Positions 7,235-16,570 are shown, counted from the stretch's first letter. The stretch: DNA of 64,000 bases from Lacticaseibacillus kribbianus (GCF_020180945.1 NZ_JAIPUL010000005.1:117879-181878); one strand, 5' to 3'. Notes: generated by a model from the sequence alone, not told the origin. Numbers and translations: made by a program.

Positions 7235-8476
7235 CTAGTTCAGCCACGGTCCCAGTCGCCGGTAGCCGATGCGCTGAACGATTGCGCCGATCAACCAGGC
7301 GCCAAGTGCCCAGCCAACGAACAGAATCCCGGCGTGGCCCAGGTTGGTTCCCGCGTATTGGTAGATGTGCAACAGCATTGCCGGTGGATTAAGGTAATAA
7401 GACGGCAGCAAGGCCTGACTCGAGAGGGGAAGCAACTCGAGCAGATGGGTGGGACCGGCGTAGAGGGGGAGCGCACTGATCAGTAGAACCAGAGTCGGGT
7501 TGGCGACGAAGCGCGTCACGACGAAGACCAGACCGCTGAGCACCAGCGCCCACAGCATCAGAATGCCTATTTGTCTTGAAAGGGCGAGCCACAGCGGGGT
7601 GTAGATGATGCTCGCACCATTCAGCCGAATTGTCGGGTAGAACCAGGGTCCTCCCGCGCTGTGATTGGGCAGTGCACCGTTCACCAAGACGGCCACCAGC
7701 AGTGCGCCGATTAGCGTACCCGCGATTGCAAGCAGGGTGACGCCCGCGCGCACCAGCTGCATTTGCTGGTCGGCCCGTGGTGTTATGCGCATCAGCCGCT
7801 CGGTCTCGTTCCTTCTGTCGTAGGTGAACGATACGACTAGGGCCAACACCGCGTAGCAGAGAAAAATCCAAGTGAAGGGGGTGCCGTAGTTAAGCTTCGA
7901 GTAGTACTGAATGTGGCCCTCAACCACCGCCCACTTGTAGACGTGTGTCGTGACGCCAAACAGGGTGTCGTAGACGTAGGACAACGCAGACTGACGGTCA
8001 TCGAGCCACATGAGGCTGTCCCTGCCCTGCGCGACGTACTGGCGCAACCGGGTTCGTGCGATGTCTTCAACCTGAGCGCTGTTGAGGATGGTGTCACCGC
8101 CCGTATGCCCGTAGGATTGAAAGAAAAGGCCGAGTTTGTCGTAGGCGACGAACTCCGGATGTGACTCAATCGCGGTAAGCAAGACCCGATTCATCTCGCG
8201 GTACTGGTTCTGGTTCAACATCTTACGCAGGCGGTGGCACGTTGCGTAAGCAGCGATGTTTTCGGCCGAAGGGTCCTGACGGCGCACCCGCTGCAGTTGC
8301 TGCTCGGCCTGGGTCACACGAGTCCCCAGAGTTTGGCGCCAGTCTGGTGTCTGGGAAGACGGGAGAACTCCTGTTGCTCGGCCCAGTGGAGTGGCAAAAA
8401 TTAGCAGCATGCAGAGCAGGCCTGCAAGATGCAGTAGCCAGGGCTGCTTCTTCAGTTCTAATCGTATCAGACCCAT
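7235..8476 (-). CDS. ABC-2-like membrane protein, subgroup I
   Basis: 413 residues, clearly paralogous to the proteins at 5622 and 18671: it starts MGLIRLELKKQPWLLH, has a first membrane segment at about 16-36, a large extracytoplasmic region, and five or so membrane segments from about 200. It shares TPFTWIFLCYA with TPLTWIFLCYA of the 18671 protein and ends LGPWLN. The start is ATG at 8476 behind GAGAGGGG. The two secreted-protein genes at 8602 and 9202 lie upstream on the same strand, but a strong terminator at 8545 separates them. Role unknown; export or sensing of a peptide is a guess from context. Confidence 0.75.
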   Translation of the reverse strand: MGLIRLELKKQPWLLHLAGLLCMLLIFATPLGRATGVLPSSQTPDWRQTLGTRVTQAEQQLQRVRRQDPSAENIAAYATCHRLRKMLNQNQYREMNRVLLTAIESHPEFVAYDKLGLFFQSYGHTGGDTILNSAQVEDIARTRLRQYVAQGRDSLMWLDDRQSALSYVYDTLFGVTTHVYKWAVVEGHIQYYSKLNYGTPFTWIFLCYAVLALVVSFTYDRRNETERLMRITPRADQQMQLVRAGVTLLAIAGTLIGALLVAVLVNGALPNHSAGGPWFYPTIRLNGASIIYTPLWLALSRQIGILMLWALVLSGLVFVVTRFVANPTLVLLISALPLYAGPTHLLELLPLSSQALLPSYYLNPPAMLLHIYQYAGTNLGHAGILFVGWALGAWLIGAIVQRIGYRRLGPWLN

Positions 8477-8544
8477 TCGACCGCCCCTCTCACTTCAGAT
8501 TTATTTGCAGCCTATTCGTTCATCTTATCAGAGCTGCCGACGCA

Positions 8545-8584
8545 AAAACACAATAATTCCAGTGGCTCAGAATTATTGTGTTTT
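8545..8584. terminator. Bidirectional terminator
   Basis: A perfect 15-bp A/T-rich stem (8545-8559 with 8570-8584) that starts with AAAA and ends with TTTT. It lies just after the stop of the secreted-protein gene at 8602. Confidence 0.85.
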
Positions 8585-8601
8585 GATAATCGGCGCGGAT
8601 T

Positions 8602-9021
8602 TTAGCTGACCACGTAGGTGTTGTATCGACCCTCGACGCGGAAGATGATGTCGCCTTTGCCACCGATTGACGCTGCCGCTGTCTTGGCAGCGCCGGTGAG
8701 TGCGGTGTATTCCGCCTCATAGCCGGCGAAGTCGGGATCAAGGTGTGAGGTAACCTTGATGGTGTTCGGGTAGCTGACCTCCATCATGACCGCGCCGAAC
8801 TCAACGGACTCACCGGTCAGCTCGTTGGTAATCACCTTGTAGGTCTTGGGAATCTGAGCAAGGTGAACCAGAACAGACGCCGTTGCTGCCGGCTTTGGAC
8901 TGGATTGTTGGGCTGTGATGGAAGCGGTGCTTGCGCTAGCGACAAGGCTCGGCGTCAATGCGCTGAGGCCAATGCTGAGTGCGGCAGTGCTGGCGAGCAA
9001 TACTTTGGTCGGAATTTTCAT
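8602..9021 (-). CDS. Small secreted protein, unknown family
   Basis: 139 residues with a typical signal peptide: MKIPTKVLLASTAALSIG, a hydrophobic core to about residue 28 and probable cleavage after ASA near residue 31. The mature part of about 108 residues is rich in Thr, Val and alternating polar residues, suggesting beta structure, with no cysteines and no membrane anchor. The start is ATG at 9021 behind AGGAGGAT. It follows the secreted gene at 9202 on the same strand and lies among ABC-2-like genes. I do not recognise a family; a bacteriocin, signal or accessory factor are all possible. Confidence 0.7.
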   Translation of the reverse strand: MKIPTKVLLASTAALSIGLSALTPSLVASASTASITAQQSSPKPAATASVLVHLAQIPKTYKVITNELTGESVEFGAVMMEVSYPNTIKVTSHLDPDFAGYEAEYTALTGAAKTAAASIGGKGDIIFRVEGRYNTYVVS

Positions 9022-9060
9022 GGGTTATCCTCCTAGTCTGCTTGTGGTCACGTCTGGGGA

Positions 9061-9114
9061 TCTCATCGCGCATCGGCAATCTGGTCATCGATACCAGATT
9101 GTGAGATGATGAGA
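9061..9114. repeat. Nested inverted repeat, possible operator or terminator
   Basis: An inner 8-bp pair (9078-9085 with 9093-9100) lies within an outer 7-bp pair (9061-9067 with 9108-9114). It sits between the two secreted-protein genes. There is no T-run, so a regulator site or mRNA structure is as likely as a terminator. Confidence 0.35.
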
Positions 9115-9201
9115 TTTGAATGAGTCAAAGGCGTCGGTGTCCGCTGACTGAAGTTCGCTTAAAGGAGTACGGTCAGTGGTGGGGCGGTTGTGGATACAGA
9201 A

Positions 9202-9492
9202 CTAGATGACTAGGGTCTGACCATCCACCTCGACACCGTCCACCTCAAAAATCCAGTAGCGCATGGTAGCCGTATCGCGGGGACGGAGGATCTTGAACGA
9301 GGTGTGATACGTGATGGTGGCCGAGTAGTGATCACCATTCACGAGGCTTTCGGCGACGGTTACCGTGGTGCTGTACGCTTCTTCAGCGGCGTGCTGAATC
9401 TGAGGCTGCGTTGTGTTGGCGTGAACCGTTGCCGGTGCGCCGGCAACGGTGATGGACAGGGCGGTCAGGACGAGAACAATGATGTTTTTCAT
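9202..9492 (-). CDS. Small secreted protein, homologue of the broken gene at 47384
   Basis: 96 residues: signal peptide MKNIIVLVLTALSITVAG with likely cleavage after VHA (about residue 25), then a mature domain of about 71 residues ending FEVDGVEVDGQTLVI. It has no cysteines. The reading frame at 47384-47674 is exactly the same length and matches at both ends (MTAL/LTAL in the signal peptide, YDVDG/FEVDG near the C-terminus, and a shared ITY core). The start is ATG at 9492 behind AGGAGG. Function unknown; secretion is by the general pathway judging from the signal peptide. Confidence 0.75.
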   Translation of the reverse strand: MKNIIVLVLTALSITVAGAPATVHANTTQPQIQHAAEEAYSTTVTVAESLVNGDHYSATITYHTSFKILRPRDTATMRYWIFEVDGVEVDGQTLVI

Positions 9493-9565
9493 GGTAGTTC
9501 CTCCTTATCAGACCTTTGGCGGCAACAGTGCGGAATTAGTTGGCCGGGCTAACTTCCTTAAGTCG

Positions 9566-9596
9566 AGATTACCATGTAACCGTTTTTTTTTGTCAA
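9566..9596 (-). promoter_or_regulatory. Candidate promoter for the secreted-protein genes
   Basis: On the minus strand, TTGACA (9591-9596) and TAATCT (9566-9571) are 19 bp apart, with a TG one base before the -10. The spacer holds a run of A. It reads toward 9492. Confidence 0.45.
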
Positions 9597-9696
9597 CTAT
9601 TTAGTTATGAACTACATCATATTTTTTGCATTGTGACGTCACCGCGGCATCACAAGGACAATCGTGCTCAAGGGACTGCGAAAGGAAGGCACCTTC

Positions 9697-10926
9697 ATGA
9701 AAAGTCAGCTGGTATTCGAGCTAAGAACGCTGCCGTGGCGCACGTTGGCTTTTCTCTTGGCCGTCATCGTGGTCGTGCTCAGTCTGGGGGTTAGAACATT
9801 TACCAGTTACGGTGAGGGGTACGGGTACGGTGGCGATAGTCACGATATGGTGTATGCGACTTACCAAAAGCGGGCGCTCACCAATTTCTATGTCAATGAG
9901 GCCAAGGACGTGTCTGGTTTTGCGCGTGATAGCGTTCGAGAAGGCGATATGAAAGACATGGCGGGGTACCGACGCGATGTTGCCTTCTACGCACGCGTTG
10001 CCGAGCTGATGGCCAGCGGGCGGAACCGTCAGCTGAATCGGATGTTTCTGGCGACACTTGAGCGCGATTCCGGCCTGATTTCTCGTAATGGGGCCTTTCT
10101 GATGAACTTCTCGGCCGAGGAGGATGCGACCAACGGCAAGGAGAGCATCGCGGTGCTGCGCCACTGGAACCGGGTGGCGCCCGACCGGCTGGTCCAGGTG
10201 ACGGCGCGGACCGCGGCGCTGAACACGGTGACCGCGGTGTTCAACCCGCCGTCGCGGCCGGAGCGGCGCGCACCGACTCTGATCACCTATGCGCTTTTGG
10301 CGGTTGCCGCCGCGGCCTTCGTGCTCAGCTTCTTTCGCGACGCGCCGAGCCGACCGCTGGCGCTGATGCGCGTCGCCCCGCTCGGCGCCGGTACTCAGGC
10401 GCTGGCGCGCTGGACCGCGACGCTCCTGGCGCTTGCAGGAATGCTGGTGTTCGCGGTTACCGTTGTTACCTTAGCGCTTGCGGCGTCGCCCGCCCACGAC
10501 TTCGGCGTCTGGCGCTTTCCGATGCTTTTCCCCCACGGCGACAACCGTGCGGTGGTCGAGCTGTGGCGGGTGCTGCTGATGATTCTGGGGTATTACCTGC
10601 TCTGGTTCGCGCTGATCGGCAGCGCGGCGTTCCTGATTCGGCAGGCGGCGCGCGATCAGTCGGTGGCGATGTTCGTCATCGGCGTGGGCGTCTTCGCCGA
10701 CTACCTCAACCTCCTGAAACTGGTGCCGGCCTGGCTGGCAGCACGGCTGCCGGCGGCCTACCTGAACCTGGGGCAGATTCTCAATCACCAGGGGCCGTTC
10801 GTCGGCACCCACGTCTGGGAGACTTACCTGGTGCTCGGTGGCTGGACGCTCGGCCTGTGGTTGGTCGGCGCAACGCTTCAGGCACTGCGCCAGCGCTACC
10901 GGGTGCCGCTTCTGGTGCAGGGGTGA
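9697..10926 (+). CDS. ABC-2-like membrane protein, subgroup II
   Basis: 409 residues from ATG 9697, which is chosen over an in-frame ATG 33 bp upstream because AAAGGAAGG lies 8 bp before it and the protein then starts MKSQLVFELRTLPWR like its paralogues. Membrane segment one is at about 17-36, followed by an extracytoplasmic region to about 195 and five or six membrane segments after that. The family motif appears as AHDFGVWRFP, which also occurs in the protein at 14033; the paralogues at 45963 and 47733 have AHDLGLWRFP. No ATPase is adjacent. A 144-bp spacer separates it from the divergent secreted gene at 9202. Confidence 0.75.
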   Translation: MKSQLVFELRTLPWRTLAFLLAVIVVVLSLGVRTFTSYGEGYGYGGDSHDMVYATYQKRALTNFYVNEAKDVSGFARDSVREGDMKDMAGYRRDVAFYARVAELMASGRNRQLNRMFLATLERDSGLISRNGAFLMNFSAEEDATNGKESIAVLRHWNRVAPDRLVQVTARTAALNTVTAVFNPPSRPERRAPTLITYALLAVAAAAFVLSFFRDAPSRPLALMRVAPLGAGTQALARWTATLLALAGMLVFAVTVVTLALAASPAHDFGVWRFPMLFPHGDNRAVVELWRVLLMILGYYLLWFALIGSAAFLIRQAARDQSVAMFVIGVGVFADYLNLLKLVPAWLAARLPAAYLNLGQILNHQGPFVGTHVWETYLVLGGWTLGLWLVGATLQALRQRYRVPLLVQG

Positions 10927-11008
10927 GGACCACGAAGCGATTGCTTTTCCCCCAGCTCGGCCCGTGCTATGATCGAAGCAAACACTGGTGAAGGGATGTG
11001 CAATCTTA

Positions 11009-11992
11009 ATGAGGCAATTCACGATTCAGGACACCGAGCTGTCGGTCAGCAGCATCGGCCTGGGCACGGCGGGCGCCGGGCTCAAGTGGGACGGGGATGA
11101 GGCCGCCCGGCTGTTCGACACCTACCTCGGGCTCGGCGGCAACGTGATCGACACCGCCCGGGTCTACTCCGATTGGGTGCCGGGGGAGGCCGGGCGCGCC
11201 GAGCGCGTGGTCGGCGACTGGCTGCAGCGCTCCGGCAGGCGCCACGACGTCGTGCTGGTCACCAAGGGCGGCCACCCGGACCTGCGCCGCTTGGACGCCG
11301 ACATCCACCGCAGCCGGATGACGCCGGCCGACATGCGCCACGACCTGGAGCTGTCGTTGACCGCGCTTCACACCGACGCCGTGGACCTGTACCTCTACCA
11401 CCGAGACGACCGCAGCCAGCCGGTGGCGACGCTGATCGAGGCGATGGAGACCTTCCGGCGCGAGGGCAAAATCCGCTACTACGGCTGCTCGAACTGGCAG
11501 GCCGACCGCATCGCGGAGGCTTCGGCCTACTGTCAGGCGCGCGGCTACCGCGGCTTCGTGGCCGATGAGGCGCTGTTCAACCTCGGCGTCGCGCACAAGG
11601 CGCCGGGCGGCGACGACACGCTGGTCGCCCTGACCGGGGCGCTGGCCGACTACCACGCGGCGCACCCGGCGCTTCTGGCGATGCCGTACTCCGGCATGGC
11701 CAACGGCTTTTTCCACCACTTCGCCCAAGGCGGCGCGCCCGCAGTGGCCGGCAGCGAGTACGCGACCACAGCCAACCTGGCCATCGCGCAAAACGCGGTG
11801 GCGCTGGCTCAGCGCACCGGCGCGACGATGACCCAGGTGGTGCTCGGCTTCTTCGCGGTTCAGCCGTTCGCCTGCCTGCCGCTGTTCGCGCCGCGCAACC
11901 TCGCGCAGCTGACGGACGCGCTGGCGGACACCGCGCCTGCGTTCACCGCCGCGGACTACGGGCTGCCTGAGGTGGGGGCCGACCATCATTAA
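11009..11992 (+). CDS. Aldo/keto reductase
   Basis: 327 residues from ATG 11009 (an in-frame GTG at 10988 is possible; both have weak ribosome sites). This is a TIM-barrel NADPH-dependent oxidoreductase of the AKR superfamily. The usual tetrad can be placed: Asp in NVIDTARVYSDW with the Tyr five residues on, Lys in LVTKGGH, and His in DLYLYHRDD. It resembles the YajO/aryl-alcohol group, which reduces aldehydes or ketones of sugars and aromatics; the substrate cannot be told from sequence. It is a single gene after the ABC-2-like gene and shares no strong operon signal with its neighbours. Confidence 0.88.
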   Translation: MRQFTIQDTELSVSSIGLGTAGAGLKWDGDEAARLFDTYLGLGGNVIDTARVYSDWVPGEAGRAERVVGDWLQRSGRRHDVVLVTKGGHPDLRRLDADIHRSRMTPADMRHDLELSLTALHTDAVDLYLYHRDDRSQPVATLIEAMETFRREGKIRYYGCSNWQADRIAEASAYCQARGYRGFVADEALFNLGVAHKAPGGDDTLVALTGALADYHAAHPALLAMPYSGMANGFFHHFAQGGAPAVAGSEYATTANLAIAQNAVALAQRTGATMTQVVLGFFAVQPFACLPLFAPRNLAQLTDALADTAPAFTAADYGLPEVGADHH

Positions 11993-12045
11993 TGATTCGG
12001 TGCGCACCGGCGCGCATGGCGTAATCTACCACTGAGGAGGCAGAC

Positions 12046-12375
12046 ATGAGCACAGAACCCACTCTGACTTACCCGGTCATCATGGCCGAACACCACGACG
12101 AAGGCGATTACGTCACGGTGACCAGCCCCAACATTCCGGGGATGGTCACCGAGGGCCGGACCCACCAGCAGGCGGCCGAATCGGCCATCGACGCCATCGC
12201 GACGATGCTGGACGGCGAGCCGTACCCCGAACCGCAGGACCCGAGCGGCTGGTCGCTGGCGGACGGCGAGCGCAGCGCCTACGTCACCGTCGGCATGGCG
12301 CAGTGGTACCGCGAGAAGGCGGCATGGCAGGCCGCCGGATCGCCCCGGCCGACGCCTGAAGCAGAGGCCGACTGA
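12046..12375 (+). CDS. HicB-like antitoxin-family protein (orphan)
   Basis: 109 residues with the HicB fold: TYPVIMAEHHDEGDYVTV, then SPNIPGMVTEGRTHQQA and AAESAIDAIATML. In type II systems HicB neutralises HicA, a small double-stranded-RNA-binding RNase toxin. No HicA-like frame is visible on either side, so this is an orphan or a solitary regulator. The C-terminus lacks an obvious DNA-binding helix-turn-helix. The start is ATG at 12046 behind GAGGAGG. The stop overlaps an ATG that opens a 20-codon frame. Confidence 0.75.
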   Translation: MSTEPTLTYPVIMAEHHDEGDYVTVTSPNIPGMVTEGRTHQQAAESAIDAIATMLDGEPYPEPQDPSGWSLADGERSAYVTVGMAQWYREKAAWQAAGSPRPTPEAEAD

Positions 12376-12437
12376 TGGTCGTCAAAGCCCGGATCAGGCA
12401 GTACGTCTCGGACGTCGCCCGGCTCACCGATTTTTGA

Positions 12438-12599
12438 GTGGAGACACTGGGCGCCAAACGTGCCGGCACCCGCACGGTCGCCTTTCCCGACTTGGCCGGT
12501 CACGACTTTGCCGCCGGGGGAGCTTTGCGACTAGGCGAATCCGGCGGTTGTTTGCACAGAGTGCTTTACCTTGAGGCGGGGTTTATGGTACACTTTTAG
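12438..12599 (+). pseudogene. Possible second HicB-like fragment
   Basis: A GTG-led frame of 53 codons contains TVAFPDLAGHDFAAGG, similar to the TFPDLPG core of HicB N-termini. It then runs into the rpsF promoter, ending at the -10 region. There is no convincing ribosome site, and the second half does not look like protein. I read it as a decayed paralogue of the gene before it. Confidence 0.2.
12565..12594 (+). promoter_or_regulatory. rpsF operon promoter
   Basis: TTTACC (12565-12570) and TACACT (12589-12594) are 18 bp apart, with TG one base before the -10. The leader of about 80 bases to rpsF (12602-12681) contains paired GC-rich blocks (CCTTGCTCCTAGGAACTAGG). In many bacteria this leader binds the S6:S18 complex for autoregulation; that role here is inferred. 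Confidence 0.6.
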
Positions 12600-12681
12600 C
12601 TTGTGAGCATGTGCCTTCGGGCTGGCTTACTCCTTGCTCCTAGGAACTAGGGGCCAAAGACCATAAGGAGGTGAACGTCAA

Positions 12682-12978
12682 ATGGCTGAAACTAAGTATG
12701 AAGTAACTTACATCATTCGTCCTGACATGGATGAAGAAGCGAAGTCACAACTGGTTGAACGTTTTGACAATATTCTGAAGGAAAATGGTGCCACCATCAT
12801 TGATTCCAAGGATTGGCAAAAACGTAAGCTGGCTTATGAAATCAAGAAGTACACCGAGGGGATCTACCACATCGTTAACTTAACCGCTGACGATGCGAAG
12901 GCCGTCGATGAATTCGATCGTCTTGCCAAGATCTCTGGCGACATTCTGCGTCAGATGATCGTGGTTCGCGAAGACTAA
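12682..12978 (+). CDS. rpsF: 30S ribosomal protein S6
   Basis: 98 residues with the S6 ferredoxin-like fold signature ([15 protein letters not shown] at the start and [19 protein letters not shown] in the middle). S6 binds S18 and 16S rRNA in the small-subunit platform. Start is ATG at 12682 behind AAGGAGG. It is the first gene of the conserved rpsF-ssb-rpsR operon, with ssb 37 bp downstream. Its codon use is noticeably more AT-rich than the surrounding genes, as expected for a highly expressed gene. Confidence 0.98.
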   Translation: MAETKYEVTYIIRPDMDEEAKSQLVERFDNILKENGATIIDSKDWQKRKLAYEIKKYTEGIYHIVNLTADDAKAVDEFDRLAKISGDILRQMIVVRED

Positions 12979-13015
12979 TTCATAGCCAACATTTTTACGA
13001 AGGGGAGCTGAAGGA

Positions 13016-13573
13016 ATGATCAACAACGTTTCTTTGACTGGTCGCCTGACCCGCGACATCGAGTTGCGCTACACGCAAAGCGGTACCGCCGTCGGTTCGT
13101 TCACGCTTGCCGTTGATCGGCAGTTCACGAACCAGCAGGGTCAGCGCGAGGCCGACTTCATCAACTGTGTGATCTGGCGCAAGAGTGCTGAGAATCTCAG
13201 CAACTTCACGCGCAAGGGCTCACTGATTGGGATCGAAGGCCGCATCCAGACGCGTAACTACGACAACAATCAAGGCCAGCGGGTCTATGTCACCGAAGTC
13301 GTCGTTGATAACTTTGCCCTGCTCGAGTCCCGAGCGACCACCCAAGCGCGGCCGTCCGAGCCTGCGACGGGCAACCAGTCCAACGGCTACAACGGGAACC
13401 AGGGCTTCCAGCCGCAACAGCCGGCTGCGCCAAGTTTCGGCAGTAACCCCGCCCCATCATCGAACAACAACAGTGCTAAGCCTGCCGCGCCGAGCGCGCC
13501 AAGCAACACGAGCGATCCCTTCGCCAACACCGGCAAGTCGATCGACATCTCCGATGATGATCTGCCGTTCTAA
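13016..13573 (+). CDS. ssb: Single-stranded DNA-binding protein
   Basis: 185 residues: an OB-fold of about 105 residues ([19 protein letters not shown], then [15 protein letters not shown]), a flexible Asn/Gln/Pro/Ser-rich linker, and the acidic tip DISDDDLPF that recruits replication and repair partners. It binds single-stranded DNA as a tetramer. Start is ATG at 13016 behind AAGGGGAG. It is the middle gene of the rpsF-ssb-rpsR operon. Confidence 0.98.
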   Translation: MINNVSLTGRLTRDIELRYTQSGTAVGSFTLAVDRQFTNQQGQREADFINCVIWRKSAENLSNFTRKGSLIGIEGRIQTRNYDNNQGQRVYVTEVVVDNFALLESRATTQARPSEPATGNQSNGYNGNQGFQPQQPAAPSFGSNPAPSSNNNSAKPAAPSAPSNTSDPFANTGKSIDISDDDLPF

Positions 13574-13599
13574 GAATCTATGAAAAAGGAGTGACACAC

Positions 13600-13836
13600 A
13601 TGGCACAACAGCGTCGTGGTGGCCGTCGTCGTCGCAAAGTCGACTTCATCGCCGCAAACCACATCGAATACATCGATTACAAAGACACCAACCTGCTGGA
13701 GCGGTTCGTTTCCGAACGCGGCAAGATTTTGCCACGTCGGGTAACCGGCACCAGTGCGAAGAACCAGCGCAAGCTGACCGTTGCGATCAAGCGCGCCCGC
13801 ATCATGGGCCTGCTTCCGTTCGTTGCGGAAGACTAG
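13600..13836 (+). CDS. rpsR: 30S ribosomal protein S18
   Basis: 78 residues starting [16 protein letters not shown], with the conserved [19 protein letters not shown] and [21 protein letters not shown]. The ATG at 13600 is chosen because AAAGGAG precedes it at normal spacing; an in-frame ATG 9 bp upstream overlaps the ribosome site. It pairs with S6 in the small subunit. Last gene of the operon, 26 bp after ssb, followed by a terminator. Confidence 0.98.
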   Translation: MAQQRRGGRRRRKVDFIAANHIEYIDYKDTNLLERFVSERGKILPRRVTGTSAKNQRKLTVAIKRARIMGLLPFVAED

Positions 13837-13844
13837 CACGGAGA

Positions 13845-13872
13845 ACGTCGAGCCTAGGCTCGGCGTTTTTTT
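13845..13872 (+). terminator. Terminator of the rpsF-ssb-rpsR operon
   Basis: A 10-bp inverted repeat (13845-13854 with 13857-13866, one G-U pair) followed by seven T, 9 bp after the rpsR stop. Confidence 0.8.
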
Positions 13873-14032
13873 GTGCGCCGAAACGTTGCGGTGTCATCCC
13901 GGTGATGCGTTTTGTGGCGATAATGCAAACGCTTTTCCCGTTGAAACAAATATTCTTGGCCGGCAATCCCACTTGACAGCGCCGTGGCGGTGCAGGATGA
14001 TTGGAAAAACATTAGAGTACGGGGAGCGGGAC

Positions 14033-15357
14033 ATGAAAACACAGTTTGGGTTCGAGCTCAAGACGCTACCGTGGCGGCTGCTGATTCTCTGCTGGCTGGC
14101 GATCATCGGCGGGGTTGGGGCCGTGGCGAACCAGGTGACCACGGAGCTCTGGATGGGCTATAGCCACACGCAATCGGTTCGCTCTGAGGGGGAGCGGACT
14201 CCGGAAGAGAACTACACCCACGCGAACAAAGACGAGCTGTACGACTTCTATCGTCTAGAGGCCCAGTATCTGGCCAAGAACGACCGCGTGCGGGTGAAGC
14301 AGGTCACGGATTGGACGGGAACCGATGTCCCGACGCCGACGACTGTGGCGGAGAAGGCCGCCGCCGGCCAGGCGAGCGTCGATGCGCCAATTGTGAACGG
14401 GCTGCGGCGCGATGCGGCCTTCTTCCAGCGCGCGGCTCGGCTGTTGGCACGGGGCGAGCTGGTTACGTTCAACCGCGCACTGGCGGACAAGCTCCAGCAC
14501 GACCACGGGGTGGTTGACCGTAATGTTGCGGTCTGCTTGTTCAAATTCGGACTCGATACCGAACGCGTGCGAGAACACCCAGATGATGCGGCCGTGATGC
14601 GCGTCTGGAACCGCGTCGCGCCGCAGCGCCTGCTTCAGGCGGACGCGTACAGTTCGGCGTTGAACCTGACGCTGATGGTGTTCAACCCGCTTCGGTCCGA
14701 GGAGCGGCAGCGGCCCAACGTCGCCATCTACCTGATCATCGCCGCGGCGGCGCTGATGACAGTGGCGACCGCCTTCCGCGGGGCACCGCGCTACCCCGAC
14801 ATCCTGATGCGAGTGGCGCCGATCGGGCCGAGCACGCGCGCCTTCCTGAAGCTCGCCGCGGTGTGGCTGGCACTGAACGTGATTCTAGTTGCGGCGGTGG
14901 CGGTGGTGACCCTCGTGATTGCTGTCAGCCCCGCGCACGACTTCGGCGTCTGGCGCTTTCCGCTGCTGTTCCCGAACGGCGGCAAGGCCCGCCTGATCGT
15001 GCCGCTGTGGCAAGTGGCGCTGCGGGTGCTGGGCTTCTTCAACCTCTGGTTCGCGCTGATTGGCGCCGCAACCCACGCGCTGCGCCAGGTGACGCGGGAG
15101 GTGCCGGTGGCGCTGTTGGTCATCGGGGTGAGCACCTTCGCGGACTTTTTCAGCCTGCTTCAGCTGCTGCCGGGTGGCTGCCGAGCAACTACCTGAGCCT
15201 CGGGGCGCTCTTGAATCACCAGCTTCAGTACGCGCACACAGCCTGGCCGCAGGTGATTCTCGTGTTCGCGAGTTGGACCGTCGGCCTTTGGCTGCTCGGT
15301 GCCGGCCTGGCGTGGCTGCGGCTGCGCTACCGGGTGCCGGGGCTTGCAAGGGGGTAG
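14033..15357 (+). pseudogene. ABC-2-like membrane protein, subgroup II, frameshifted near its end
   Basis: ATG at 14033 behind GGGGAGCGGG gives MKTQFGFELKTLPWRLL, as in the paralogue at 9697. The frame carries the family's AHDFGVWRFP and continues to LLQLLPG, then goes out of frame near 15172 and stops at 15196. The next frame restores the expected tail (WLPSNYLSLGALLNHQ ... YRVPGLARG) to a stop at 15355-15357. One missing base in a G run explains it. Repaired length would be 441 residues. The loss removes the last membrane segment. A sequencing error is possible. The next gene starts 4 bp later, so the two are co-transcribed. Confidence 0.7.
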
Positions 15358-15361
15358 GGAG

Positions 15362-16570
15362 ATGCTGTATCGAATCGAGATCAAGAAAACCTGGGCACAG
15401 AGCCTGAACTGGGTGGGCGCGGTGCTGATTGTGCTGTTTTTGCTCACCGCCTTTTTGACCACGCTGCGGCGCGACCCGGTGGCGGTCGACCCTGCGGAGG
15501 TGGCGATCGCCGACCGCTACACGGGGCGGCTGAAGCAGCTGAACACCGCGCTTGACGTCTACGACCAGGCCGAGCACCTGACCGCGGCGGACAAGGTGGC
15601 GCAGGCGCAGCTGATGGGAGAGAAAACGGTTGTGCAGGGCGTCATCATGGCGCAGTCCGGCATCAGCAGCCCGCTGGGCGACGCGGCCCGCCAGGCTGCG
15701 CGGCGGGAGACCGCGCGCGCCACGCTGGCCTACCAGCGGTACATCCTGACGCGGGTGCGGGCCAAGACCGCGCCGAGCACGGCGATCGGCGCAGACGGCG
15801 TGCTCAGTCCACCGAGCCTGCGGGCCAGCCGGCGCAACGTCGCGTTCTATCAGGCGCTGGTTGCGCGTAAGCTGCCGGAGATTCCGGCGGCGCGGCACAC
15901 GGCGCCGGCGGCCAACTACCTGTTCAACGCGGTGAGCGAGGGCCGCTTCACGCTGGTGCTGCTGCTGATCACGCTGCTGCCCCTGGTCAACGGCCTGATG
16001 AAGGACAAGCAGGACGGCACCACCGCGCTCGGCCAGGTACTGCCGCTCGGCCCGGTGCCGCCGCTTCTGGCGCGCGCGGCGGCGGGGCTGACGCTGGCCC
16101 TTGCGATGCTTGCGGTGGCGCTTGGGGTGAGCTACCTGCTGATCGGCCTGCGCAACGGCTTTGGCCTGTGGCACTACCCCGTGATCATCGAGCGCGCCGG
16201 CCGGCCGGTTGTGACCGAGCTGGGCGGCGCGATGGGCCACTACGCCCTGCTGTTCGCGGCGGCCGTCGTTTTCCTCGCCGCCGCGGCGGTGCTGCTCAGC
16301 CTGCTGAGCTCGGGCCTGACCACGGTGCTGCTCGGCCTGACCGCGCTTTTGGCGCTGGCCCTGGTGCCGCTGCACGGCGGGGCGTGGCGCCTCGCGCCGT
16401 TCGGCTACCTGCAGGCGGGCGATATCGTGATGAACCGCAACGAGGGGATGCTCGGAATCGGCGGCGGCGTGCTCTTGCTCCTGGCCTGGGCGGCGGTGCT
16501 GGGCGCGGCGAGCCTGGGCGTCATCGCCGCCCTGCGCAGCCAGCGCGTACAGGCGTGGCGGGTGCGATGA
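15362..16570 (+). CDS. ABC-2-like membrane protein, subgroup III
   Basis: 402 residues from ATG 15362, which follows AGGGGGTAGGG and lies 4 bp after the previous stop. It starts MLYRIEIKKTWAQSLN, has membrane segment one at about 17-36, an extracytoplasmic region to about 190, then five or six membrane segments. It shares APAANYLFNA with VPAANYLLNA of the protein at 44758, and the family motif is GLWHYP. It lies directly upstream of an ABC ATPase gene (86 bp) and a close paralogue, so it is probably one half or an alternative half of that transporter. Confidence 0.78.
   Translation: MLYRIEIKKTWAQSLNWVGAVLIVLFLLTAFLTTLRRDPVAVDPAEVAIADRYTGRLKQLNTALDVYDQAEHLTAADKVAQAQLMGEKTVVQGVIMAQSGISSPLGDAARQAARRETARATLAYQRYILTRVRAKTAPSTAIGADGVLSPPSLRASRRNVAFYQALVARKLPEIPAARHTAPAANYLFNAVSEGRFTLVLLLITLLPLVNGLMKDKQDGTTALGQVLPLGPVPPLLARAAAGLTLALAMLAVALGVSYLLIGLRNGFGLWHYPVIIERAGRPVVTELGGAMGHYALLFAAAVVFLAAAAVLLSLLSSGLTTVLLGLTALLALALVPLHGGAWRLAPFGYLQAGDIVMNRNEGMLGIGGGVLLLLAWAAVLGAASLGVIAALRSQRVQAWRVR

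Noticed and set aside
8602..9492. Lactococcin-972-type bacteriocin genes
   Set aside because: The secreted proteins lack the family's sequence pattern, and the neighbouring membrane proteins are about 400, not about 650-700, residues. A peptide role remains possible.
12046..12375. Complete HicAB toxin-antitoxin system
   Set aside because: No HicA-like frame is visible on either strand next to the HicB-like gene.
14885..16375. Minus-strand reading frame of 496 codons, Gln/Arg-rich
   Set aside because: Antisense shadow of the permease genes at 14033 and 15362.
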